A DNA stretch of 12,581 nucleotides from Candidatus Dadabacteria bacterium (GTDB taxonomy: Bacteria > Desulfobacterota_D > UBA1144 > Nemesobacterales > Nemesobacteraceae). The translations under genes and the position numbers were made by a program. Location: NCBI GenBank assembly GCA_026709745.1, contig JAPOSJ010000009.1, positions 4,097 to 16,677 on the forward strand, given 5' to 3'. This document shows, one piece after another, positions 1 through 6,071 of this stretch; position 1 is the stretch's first letter, and the number at the start of each line of letters is the position of its first letter. Below the pieces are notes generated by a model. The model was not told the origin of the DNA and searched no databases. It saw nothing but the letters and a program-made list of their open reading frames with translations.

Positions 1-46
1 GTGGGGGAAAAGGCGCAGCGGGACAAGGGGGGGTGCGAAAAGGTTG

Positions 47-62
47 TAGGCGTGCACGCCTA
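47..62. promoter_or_regulatory. Perfect 16-bp palindrome abutting the DUF2971 start codon
   Basis: TAGGCGTGCACGCCTA is its own reverse complement over all 16 bases and ends one base before the ATG at 63. Perfect palindromes of this length are typical of dimeric-repressor operators. In mRNA it could instead fold into a stem that hides the start. If the upstream GTG at 33 were the true start, it would be coding. The seen fact is the symmetry; the role is inference. Confidence 0.4.
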
Positions 63-935
63 ATGGATCCAGACCAAACATTCTTTAACCAGTTTTCACA
101 ACCGCCACAGGTGCTTTATAGATATATCCCTGCACATCGATTGGACGATGCACTACCTGACGAGAAGCCATGTTTTTTCCGCGTCACACCGCCCAACGAA
201 TTAAACGACATCAATGAGATCAATTTTAAACCCTTATTTGTTGATGACAAGAAGAATCATGAGAACATCAATCGAGAGTATGCTTTAACCTTGACCGAAC
301 TATGCCCAGCATCGCCAATTTCTGTCGATGATGTGGAAAGATATCGCCAGAAACATTCTCTTGGGTATGGAGCTAAACTGACTTGTGATCAATTATCAAA
401 ACGATACGGAGTCACATCATTTTCGACTAGGAAAAATGATGTGAAAATGTGGTCGCATTACGCTGATGATTGCAGAGGTATTGTTATTGGCTACAACGTC
501 GACCTTTGGGTGAGTCACTTATTCGGTACTTCGATAATCAGAGAGGTGAAATATGCGGATGAACTTCCTATAATTATAGGTCCGCGTGTCGTAAACCAAG
601 AAAATGTGTATGCATTCATGTCTAGCAAAGGAGCCGCTTGGGAATATGAACAAGAGTGGCGCTTGATTACCGAATTGTCGAAAACACAGGAATCTGCAAA
701 GGGAATTGCGGTTATTACAGTTCCTCAGGAATCTGTATCGTCTATCCTTATAACTGATCGCACTTCCCAAGACACAGTGGACATTATTGTTCAGCGTCTG
801 AACAATCCGTCGAACAACTATCGAATATGGTCGATTGACCAGATGCAAAGAGGGCACGATCCAACAAAATTAGCCTTCATCGGGCAGATGAAAACTCGCA
901 CATCGAGTACGATAAAGCCTTGCTCTCAGTCATGA
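63..935 (+). CDS. DUF2971 domain protein
   Basis: Predicted 290-aa cytoplasmic protein with the hallmarks of DUF2971. An N-terminal LYRYIPA segment (about residues 18-24) is followed by a PNELND segment. A central motif reads TSFSTRKNDVKMWSHYADDC, then GIVIGYN. A C-terminal WEYEQEWRLI motif completes the pattern. The family's biochemical function is not established; members are common in accessory and defence-rich regions. I chose ATG 63 because about 17 residues before LYRY suits the family. The same frame is also open to the window's left edge, and a GTG at 33 behind a G-run would add 10 residues, so the start is uncertain. No clear Shine-Dalgarno precedes ATG 63; the space is taken by a perfect palindrome. 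The C-terminus overlaps another open frame by ATGA (see 932-1051), so a natural frameshift near the end is possible. It is separated by 312 bp from the next operon and probably transcribed independently. Confidence 0.8.
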   Translation: MDPDQTFFNQFSQPPQVLYRYIPAHRLDDALPDEKPCFFRVTPPNELNDINEINFKPLFVDDKKNHENINREYALTLTELCPASPISVDDVERYRQKHSLGYGAKLTCDQLSKRYGVTSFSTRKNDVKMWSHYADDCRGIVIGYNVDLWVSHLFGTSIIREVKYADELPIIIGPRVVNQENVYAFMSSKGAAWEYEQEWRLITELSKTQESAKGIAVITVPQESVSSILITDRTSQDTVDIIVQRLNNPSNNYRIWSIDQMQRGHDPTKLAFIGQMKTRTSSTIKPCSQS

Positions 936-1051
936 CAGTGGGTTATAAAAAGATTCAGACTCTTTTAACCTGTGAAGTTTGGTCTAGATCAGAAGGCATC
1001 AATTATCGAGAGTTCAGTCAACATAGCGCCATAGGAAAGACTTGTCAATAG
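932..1051 (+). other. Short ORF overlapping the DUF2971 stop (ATGA), or its frameshifted tail
   Basis: A 39-codon frame begins with an ATG sharing bases with the TGA of the DUF2971 gene (ATGA at 932-935). The encoded peptide begins MTVGYKKIQTLLTCEVW. The same frame stays open upstream into the DUF2971 gene to at least about 842, where it reads RADENSHIEYDKALLS. Two readings are possible: a tiny coupled gene, or the original C-terminus of DUF2971 displaced by an indel near 870-890. I recognise no family. No other coding signal is visible in 936-1247 apart from the promoter at 1042-1070. Confidence 0.22.
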
Positions 1052-1070
1052 TAGACTAAAGTACTATCAT
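1042..1070 (+). promoter_or_regulatory. Sigma70-type promoter with internal inverted repeat, upstream of the three-gene cassette
   Basis: TTGTCA (1042-1047) and TATCAT (1065-1070) each match the -35 and -10 consensus at 5 of 6 positions and are exactly 17 bp apart. Between them, ATAGTA (1048-1053) and TACTAT (1062-1067) form an inverted repeat that overlaps the -10 box, a usual place for a repressor operator. Transcription would start near 1077 and leave a leader of about 170 nt before the ATG at 1248. Whether this is the only promoter is unknown. Confidence 0.45.
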
Positions 1071-1247
1071 AATATGACAGAGACAGGCTTAGTTTCCCCA
1101 AAATCTCCGGGATAACCTGTAACTTTTATTCGATCTGATTCTAAAATGGTAAAATCAATTAGGGTAGGTCTTATCGGGGAATATTGTGGGAAAAGGGCCT
1201 TGGGAAAAACTTAAAAACAATGACAAAACATATGAGCGGCAGAGGTT

Positions 1248-2003
1248 ATGGCTAATATTATTAACTTGGAAGAAAAATTTCGTCATTTATCCAAAGCGCC
1301 AATTGTTGAGGCTGTTCTTGATCTTCGAGTTGTTTCTTCTGCTGAGTGGGATGAATCAAATCTGCAAAACCAGTTGAAGGAACGGTTACCTGACTACCCA
1401 AAGCATGACACGGTTCAGGAAACTGAAGTTCAATTTTCACCTAACACTGGAACCAATGTAATTAAAGATTCTATTCACATTGGCTTGAAGTGCCAGTCAG
1501 AGAATAGTTTTTATGTCGTACAGTTTAATAAAGATTCATTTGTTTTTAGTCGGCTAAAACCTTACGAAAACTGGGAGAAGTTTAGTAAAGAAGCGTTAAG
1601 GCTTTGGAAAATCTACTGTGAACTGTTAAAACCGGCTGAGATCGGGAGAATTGGTTTACGCTTTATAAACCGTATAGCGATCGAACAGGAACGGAAAATT
1701 GAATTAGCTAATTATTATAGAAGACCACCACTACCCATTGAAGATTTGGATTGGTCTCTATCAGATTATTTGCATCGAGATGTGCTCCAAGTTCCAGGGA
1801 CCTTCTATTCAGTTAATATTATAAAAACTGTTCAAACAACTCAGCGAGAAGCTGGTTTGTTGCTGGATATTGATGTCTTTACGGAAAAACGCTTCAGTTT
1901 TAATGAATTACGAATTTCCGAAAATATGAACAAAATGCGTTGGGTTAAAAATAAAGTTTTCTTCAGCAGTCTGACAGAGAAAGCTTTGGAGGAGTATGAA
2001 TAG
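1248..2003 (+). CDS. TIGR04255 family protein (cassette gene 1)
   Basis: The 251-aa product carries the diagnostic N-terminal signature of the sporadically distributed TIGR04255 family: KAPIVEAVLDLRV at about residues 17-29. Mid-protein it has EIGRIGLRFINRIAI (about 130-144), also typical, and its length is normal for the family. There is no signal peptide or membrane segment, so it is presumably cytoplasmic. The family has no established biochemical function. ATG 1248 is preceded by AGAGGT at correct spacing, which fixes the start. The ORF overlaps the next gene by 8 nt, which has its own GGAGG inside this gene, indicating coupled translation. The scattered distribution and the operon with two other uncharacterised proteins suggest a mobile accessory system, perhaps in defence or stress; that is inference. 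Confidence 0.85.
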   Translation: MANIINLEEKFRHLSKAPIVEAVLDLRVVSSAEWDESNLQNQLKERLPDYPKHDTVQETEVQFSPNTGTNVIKDSIHIGLKCQSENSFYVVQFNKDSFVFSRLKPYENWEKFSKEALRLWKIYCELLKPAEIGRIGLRFINRIAIEQERKIELANYYRRPPLPIEDLDWSLSDYLHRDVLQVPGTFYSVNIIKTVQTTQREAGLLLDIDVFTEKRFSFNELRISENMNKMRWVKNKVFFSSLTEKALEEYE

Positions 2004-2493
2004 TATGCCTGCTATTTCTGGCTATGCCGACAGGGGCTCTTTTACTCAGAGCATTTCCCCCGCACGCTATATAGATCAAGAAGTGGAGGAATTATCTAAT
2101 TATCTTCATAGATCCAATACCCTTGGTCTTATTGGCAGGGGTACTTTCCAGGAGTTGGAAAGTACTTTTGAAGAATGTTCGTTGAAAGGTTGGGATGGGG
2201 AAAGAGCAGAACCGATAACAAAACAGGTCTTGCGACACGCCAAAATTTTTCTTTGGTCTTTTCCCCTAGGATATGAATCACCGCAAATAGGTGCTGAACC
2301 GGATGGGGCAATCACTTTGGAATGGTATCGCTCTCCTACCAGAGTGATCTCAATTAGCATTAATCCTGGGGGACGGCTTTATTTCGCTGCAATAATTGGC
2401 GGAGACCGAAGACATGGAGATGGTTTTGCTTTATTTGGGGTTTCAAAGGACTTAATAAAGTTGATTGAAGATGTTATCAGCGAAAATACATGA
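1996..2493 (+). CDS. Conserved hypothetical protein with GWDG / AEPDG..LEWY core (cassette gene 2)
   Basis: A 165-aa soluble protein of unknown function. After a variable first 40 residues comes a conserved-looking core: KGWDGERAEPI (about 64-74), an AKIFLWSFPLGYESPQIGAE segment (86-105), then PDGAITLEWYRSP (106-118), ISISINPGG and YFAAIIGG strands, and a helical end. I recall similar proteins (W-D-G-x-x-A-x-P ... P-D-G-x-I-x-L-E-W) next to TIGR04255 genes, but can name no Pfam family. The predicted shape is a small beta-rich domain with a C-terminal helix. The start ATG overlaps the upstream gene's last codons and sits 7-8 nt after GGAGG; a second ATG at 2005 is an alternative. Its TGA overlaps the next ATG by 4 nt. 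Confidence 0.75.
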   Translation: MNSMPAISGYADRGSFTQSISPARYIDQEVEELSNYLHRSNTLGLIGRGTFQELESTFEECSLKGWDGERAEPITKQVLRHAKIFLWSFPLGYESPQIGAEPDGAITLEWYRSPTRVISISINPGGRLYFAAIIGGDRRHGDGFALFGVSKDLIKLIEDVISENT

Positions 2494-2885
2494 CAGATTT
2501 TATTTCAGATGACGAACTTTTAGCCAGATATATTACTTCCTCAAGGTGGTACCGTAAAAGTGACCAAACTGTTAAACCAGATGCCTTCGTTCCGCCGGAA
2601 GACCCTTTGGAATTATCAACTACCCGTCATTTGAATCTTTCCGAAGATAGGATCTGGGATATCGGGCAGAAAATCGCTACTGGTCAGTCTCGAAATCTCC
2701 ATGGAAGGGCAGATATCAAGGTTCTTCATGTGATTTTACAGTCGTTAAGTGTTGTGTCTGATCCCACGCTGTGTAACCCTAACCACGCAAATATTATCAA
2801 ATGGCCGGACAAGAAAAATGCCAGAAAGTTACTTGCTTTGGAGCTAGCAAAAAACGCCTGTTTTCTCGCTAATCCTGATCAATAA
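2490..2885 (+). CDS. Conserved hypothetical protein with NPNHANI motif (cassette gene 3)
   Basis: A 131-aa soluble protein of unknown function. It starts with an acidic DDELLARYI helix, followed by a SSRWYRKSDQTVKPDAFVPP segment (about 17-36), TTRHLNLSEDRIWDIGQKIA (44-63), a RADIK element, CNPNHANIIKWPDKKNARK (97-115) and a C-terminal ELAKNACF helix. The Arg, His and Asp in the central segments and the H of NPNHAN are plausible catalytic or nucleic-acid contacts, but this is a guess. The ATG is embedded in the previous gene's stop (ATGA), so translation is coupled and the product should be near-stoichiometric with gene 2. It is the last gene of the cassette. No strong terminator follows. Confidence 0.75.
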   Translation: MTDFISDDELLARYITSSRWYRKSDQTVKPDAFVPPEDPLELSTTRHLNLSEDRIWDIGQKIATGQSRNLHGRADIKVLHVILQSLSVVSDPTLCNPNHANIIKWPDKKNARKLLALELAKNACFLANPDQ

Positions 2886-2918
2886 AGAGTAACACGGGAT
2901 CATTTCAGACTAGATTTT

Positions 2919-3191
2919 TTACTTAGGTTTCTTATTCATCCCAAATGCATAAGCAAATAGAGAAGAGTCCCGCCGCTATCGCAGAAAACTATCAAAGTTG
3001 CATGCCATGAAGTATATTCCCTATATCTACAAACGACAGCACCTTTTCTGCGTCATATAAATTTTCCCCAGTCATTTTGTCTATTGGTAAGTGGTGTTCC
3101 CAATTTGTTTGTTCAGCCGCCGCACCAAAAGTGAGCAAAGCGCAAACAATAGACTAAGAATTAGAATCTTGCGGGTTTTTTCTCTTTCTAC
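2919..3191 (-). pseudogene. Decayed gene for a small secreted protein
   Basis: The minus strand between the cassette and pyrE shows pieces of a protein in two frames. One frame (3191 down to about 3130) gives a classic signal peptide: basic KTRK, then ILILSLLFALCS. A one-base shift leads into the second frame (open 3153-2992), which continues with TFGAAA, a signal-peptidase-like site, and EQTNWEHHLPIDKMTGEN, ending near HGMQL. Returning to the first frame gives NFDSFLR, a stop, then DSSLFAYAFGMNKKPK and a stop at 2919. A ribosome-binding-like AAAAAAGG lies 7 nt before codon GTA at 3189-3191, where an ATG or GTG would be expected. This looks like a gene with at least two frameshifts, one stop and a lost start. 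The family is not recognised. Nothing else is evident in 2886-3299 except inverted repeats (10-bp arms at 3183-3192 and 3248-3257). Confidence 0.3.
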
Positions 3192-3274
3192 TTTTTAACC
3201 TTTTTTGGCTTGTCGTTCACAAACATGGAGTCTGCTAATTGTTTCAGAGTAGAAAGAATAAGGGAAATGATCTT

Positions 3275-3300
3275 GGGCTTTCTGCCAATAGGCGAAGCCC
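3275..3300. repeat. Hairpin at the 3' end of the pyrE-like gene
   Basis: GGGCTT (3275-3280) pairs with AAGCCC (3295-3300), and inside it GCC (3284-3286) pairs with GGC (3291-3293). The hairpin begins at the stop codon of the minus-strand gene. No T-run follows on the minus strand, so it is not a standard intrinsic terminator, but it could protect the 3' end of the mRNA. Confidence 0.35.
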
Positions 3301-3884
3301 TAAGAAATTAAATCGTCAAGTGTAAAAATTGAGAAAAATTCGTAACCCTTTTGCTTAAACATTTCCTTTGTATTTTTTCCTCTATCAACTACAGAAAAAA
3401 CGCTACTAACATTTATATTTTCTTTTGTTAGATGATCAACAGCTTTCAATATAGACTCGCCTGTATTAACAATATCTTCAACCATAACAACACTTAAACC
3501 ACAACAAGGAGGATGGCCTGAAGTACATAGATTATCAAATTTACCTTCTACGATGTTCTTTGTCCCATAATTTTTCTCATTTGTTCTTACTATAAGTCCA
3601 TTTAGAGGTCTTTCCTCTGTGGAACTTTTAGCAATTATGGAACCTACAAGCGTAGAACCACCAACAGAAAGAGAGGACCCTACAGCCCCTATATTATTTC
3701 TTTTCGTGATTTCCTCAAAAAATATACTCGTTATTAAGGAAGACCCTTTAGGATTCAAAATCGCAATCCTAGCATCAATGTAAACATCGCTAGATTCACC
3801 AGACGCCAAAGTATACTGTTTGTCGCGCAGGATACAGTTTTCTTTTAAGAATTTCTTTAATTTAGCTTTTAGATCGGATTGCAT
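3300..3884 (-). CDS. pyrE: Orotate phosphoribosyltransferase-like protein (divergent PyrE)
   Basis: Orotate phosphoribosyltransferase joins orotate and PRPP to give OMP in pyrimidine synthesis. The 194-aa product follows the PyrE pattern: YTLASGESSDVYIDAR (24-39), a glycine-rich VGSSLSVGGS loop (68-77), the flexible catalytic loop VRTNEKNYGT (99-108), VEG (112-114), the PRPP-binding VEDIVNTGES (135-144), and VVDRGK near the end. Length is slightly below E. coli PyrE (213 aa). Deviations: the usual Arg-Lys of the loop is Arg-Thr (T101), the loop His is Tyr, and the PRPP motif has N140 for Thr and E143 for Gly. A cysteine-containing insert, CTSGHPPCC (120-128), precedes the PRPP motif. The gene is clearly more AT-rich than lipA or rpsA, suggesting transfer. 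ATG 3884 lacks a strong Shine-Dalgarno, and a 19-bp tandem copy of the start lies just upstream. It may be the true PyrE or a paralogous phosphoribosyltransferase. Confidence 0.75.
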   Translation of the reverse strand: MQSDLKAKLKKFLKENCILRDKQYTLASGESSDVYIDARIAILNPKGSSLITSIFFEEITKRNNIGAVGSSLSVGGSTLVGSIIAKSSTEERPLNGLIVRTNEKNYGTKNIVEGKFDNLCTSGHPPCCGLSVVMVEDIVNTGESILKAVDHLTKENINVSSVFSVVDRGKNTKEMFKQKGYEFFSIFTLDDLIS

Positions 3885-3903
3885 CTTTTAGGTCAAATTG
3901 CAT
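3866..3903 (-). repeat. 19-bp tandem duplication spanning the pyrE start
   Basis: On the minus strand, ATGCAATTTGACCTAAAAG (3903-3885) is followed directly by ATGCAATCCGATCTAAAAG (3884-3866). The copies match at 16 of 19 bases. The second copy is the start of the pyrE-like gene. The first offers an extra ATG in another frame (19 is not a multiple of 3), encoding a 13-codon peptide that ends inside pyrE. It may be simple slippage, an uORF, or an integration scar. Confidence 0.7.
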
Positions 3904-3943
3904 AAAGATAAATACATATCGCTCCCGTTCGTTCAGTTTATAA

Positions 3944-4105
3944 CCAGATGTAATCTACCTAGCTTCTGAAAAATTTAAGCTGCACAGGTTCCGCTTTGCA
4001 AACCCGAAAATACATCCTGTGACATGGACGGATATGAAGAAGGACATCCCTATTGTCTCTGTGTATACGTCAGATTTTGGAACCCGTGACAATTTTTGTG
4101 AGTAG
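3944..4105 (+). pseudogene. Possible gene remnant (53 codons, plus strand)
   Basis: Between the 3' end of the peroxidase gene and pyrE there is a 53-codon stop-free frame ending TAG at 4103-4105. Its residues look protein-like: PDVIYLASEKFKLHRFRF, then HPVTWTDMKKDIPIV, then YTSDFGTRDNFCE. There is no start codon with a Shine-Dalgarno; the first ATG is deep inside, and the frame is bounded upstream by TAA at 3941. Third positions are about half G or C, unlike the AT-rich pyrE next to it. It could be the C-terminal stub of a lost gene, or chance. Family not recognised. Confidence 0.22.
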
Positions 4106-4126
4106 GATTAACCCAGAATACCAGTA

Positions 4127-5863
4127 TTAAGGAAGAAGATTGGCCGGTACCCTGAACACATCATCCTGAATTTCACCCTTTTTTATATCGGTGCTTCTGA
4201 TGATAATGTCGGCCAGAGTCGTGTTTCTCACTTCATTTAGCTCTTCGGCAGAGAGACTACGCTCGTACCAGAAACGGTCACCGTCGCGAAGCCGTGTGAA
4301 CTGATCAACCATTATCGCATGAAAAAGCTCACCGAGCTGAGAGTCTCCCTTGGGATCTTCAGCTAGGCCTCCTACCCATACATCAATATTCGCCGTAGTT
4401 TCGTAGGCTTTTCTGAGTCTTTCCTGCACTTCTGAGTCTGAAGATATATCAGAGAAATTCTCATTCGGAGGAAGACCATATGCTTCCCGCACCGTGTTGT
4501 AGTCAGCAACTCCGTGGTCTCGACCGCGCTGAATATTAAAAGTTGCAAGGTCAATACTACCTATTACGGGATTTCCTGTCCGCTCTGGAACCCCGAATAG
4601 AAAGTTTCGAAATTCGTCCCTGACGAATACATCTATTCTCTGGCACACTTGGGAAGCAAAGCCTCGAAGTATCGGCTCTATACCTACTTCAACTACCTTT
4701 TCCGGTTCGCGAAAGGCATCACGAAATCTCAATGACTCAGTTTCATTGCCATTCTCATCAAGAATGCGAATATGTGTACTTAGCAATGTATGTCCCAGAC
4801 GAAAACCGGCCACAGCCCAGACATTGGCAACTCCAGCATCAACCTGGTCATTGTAACCCGTATATTCCGGAAGGGGGTTTTCACCCATTAGCAAAGGAAG
4901 AAAATCTTCATAGGTGATTTTCTGTATCTGTGCGGCGACTATATGTCTTGCTCTATTGAAAACTTCATCGCCTGAGAGATCAGGATTTCTCTCTCTGATT
5001 TCATCGGCAAGCCGGTTATGCTCAAGAACAAAAACTGTATTTATGGATGTAAGACCTATATGCTCATTGACCCTTTCATCTCCTGAAAGGAAAAAATCAT
5101 CTACAGTGACGAAGCAAAATTCCGGATCATCGGCATGAGGCAGAAGTTTCTTATAATCATTCTCTTCACTGTCGTCAATTTTAAGTATGCCCGTTCCATC
5201 GTTTGCCCGCAGTTCAGAGAGACATTCCGCGTTATTGCTGTAGATGTTAGTCGCATCAAGCCAGCCACTGATCTCATTCACCTGCTGGCGGGGATTATCC
5301 ATTGAAGTGCCGGTTTCAAGATCGAACACGGCACGGTTAAAAGGCATTAAGATATTTCCTGTCCTTCGCGGATCAAAAGGGTCCGCTTTTTCTCCCGGAT
5401 CGGGAACAAGAATCTCGATGTGTACCTGCTCATGCGGTCTGAACTCTGTAACGAAACTTATATCGTGGCTAAGAAACTGCCCCCAGAGCCAGAAAAAATC
5501 GCTGGCATTTTTAGAGTTGGGTATTGGTCTGTTATCAGGCTGGTCAAGAACAACATTGCTGACCAGTCTAGGGTTAGGACGGTTCTGGGTTATGAGAGCA
5601 CTTATCCCGTCATCATACGCAGGGGGAACCTTGCGGATAAGCTGGACTCCAACTTCTGCCTGATTCATTTCCGGTCGATTAAGGTTGTTGTTGTACCCAT
5701 CAATAGTTCTGTAAGAAGATTCTTCTTCCTTTTCGTCGGACTCGCAGGAGGTTATGAAAACCGAAAGCATAACCACCGAGAAGAAAGCTATGACACCATA
5801 AGCAATCAGTGATTCCACAGAATAACGCGAGTAAAAACCAAAAAACCTGTCTCTTATTTTCAT
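4127..5863 (-). CDS. Animal-type haem peroxidase, predicted lipoprotein
   Basis: A 578-aa member of the peroxidase-cyclooxygenase (animal haem peroxidase) superfamily, which oxidises substrates or halides with H2O2. Distal site: WGQFLSHD with Gln and the distal His (His133 from this start). Catalytic Arg264 sits in DERVNEH, followed by TSINTVFVLEHNRLA. ITYEDFLPLLMG, the proximal His358 in FRLGHTLL, and NIQRGRDHG are all typical. The calcium loop is kept as SGWLDAT. The residue matching myeloperoxidase Asp94 (a haem ester link) is Ser132, whereas the second ester Glu is present (Glu267). The N-terminus is basic, then a hydrophobic stretch ending FITSC (Cys40), a plausible lipobox, then an acidic linker. 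I chose ATG 5863: it follows AGGAAAGAGGGGG, and the likely -10 box overlaps the alternative ATG at 5893, which would therefore not be transcribed. The substrate is unknown. Confidence 0.88.
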   Translation of the reverse strand: MKIRDRFFGFYSRYSVESLIAYGVIAFFSVVMLSVFITSCESDEKEEESSYRTIDGYNNNLNRPEMNQAEVGVQLIRKVPPAYDDGISALITQNRPNPRLVSNVVLDQPDNRPIPNSKNASDFFWLWGQFLSHDISFVTEFRPHEQVHIEILVPDPGEKADPFDPRRTGNILMPFNRAVFDLETGTSMDNPRQQVNEISGWLDATNIYSNNAECLSELRANDGTGILKIDDSEENDYKKLLPHADDPEFCFVTVDDFFLSGDERVNEHIGLTSINTVFVLEHNRLADEIRERNPDLSGDEVFNRARHIVAAQIQKITYEDFLPLLMGENPLPEYTGYNDQVDAGVANVWAVAGFRLGHTLLSTHIRILDENGNETESLRFRDAFREPEKVVEVGIEPILRGFASQVCQRIDVFVRDEFRNFLFGVPERTGNPVIGSIDLATFNIQRGRDHGVADYNTVREAYGLPPNENFSDISSDSEVQERLRKAYETTANIDVWVGGLAEDPKGDSQLGELFHAIMVDQFTRLRDGDRFWYERSLSAEELNEVRNTTLADIIIRSTDIKKGEIQDDVFRVPANLLP

Positions 5864-5891
5864 CAGATTATAATCCCCCTCTTTCCTAAGC

Positions 5892-5920
5892 ATTATACAT
5901 CACACTTACGAACACTAAAA
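5892..5920 (-). promoter_or_regulatory. Putative promoter of the peroxidase gene
   Basis: On the minus strand a perfect TATAAT (+ coordinates 5892-5897) lies 17 bp after TTTTAG (5915-5920), a weak -35. Transcription would start near 5885 and give a leader of about 22 nt containing the AGGAAAGAGGGGG ribosome-binding region. This suggests the peroxidase gene is transcribed separately from lipA, whose stop is about 200 bp upstream. The interval 5921-6071 shows only a 5-bp hairpin and no gene. Confidence 0.4.
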
Positions 5921-6071
5921 GCAGTTATATTGAATTTTTATTGAGTGGAGTTTCCCAAAAGAAACATTTAATCATCCTGAACAAAACAGTATCTGTATTT
6001 TTCACAAGAACTCAGGAAAATCAAATATCTCCGTTATGAAAACTTGCTCCGTTCCATCTCCAGACTTTTGT

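Noticed and set aside
519..857. 112-codon minus-strand ORF inside the DUF2971 gene
   Set aside because: Lies fully opposite a gene with clear family motifs, has no ribosome-binding site and no recognisable protein features.
1186..1377. 63-codon plus-strand ORF starting at GTG upstream of the TIGR04255 gene
   Set aside because: Overlaps the TIGR04255 gene in another frame. The latter has a good ribosome-binding site and family signature; the ORF becomes a Leu-rich shadow after the overlap begins.
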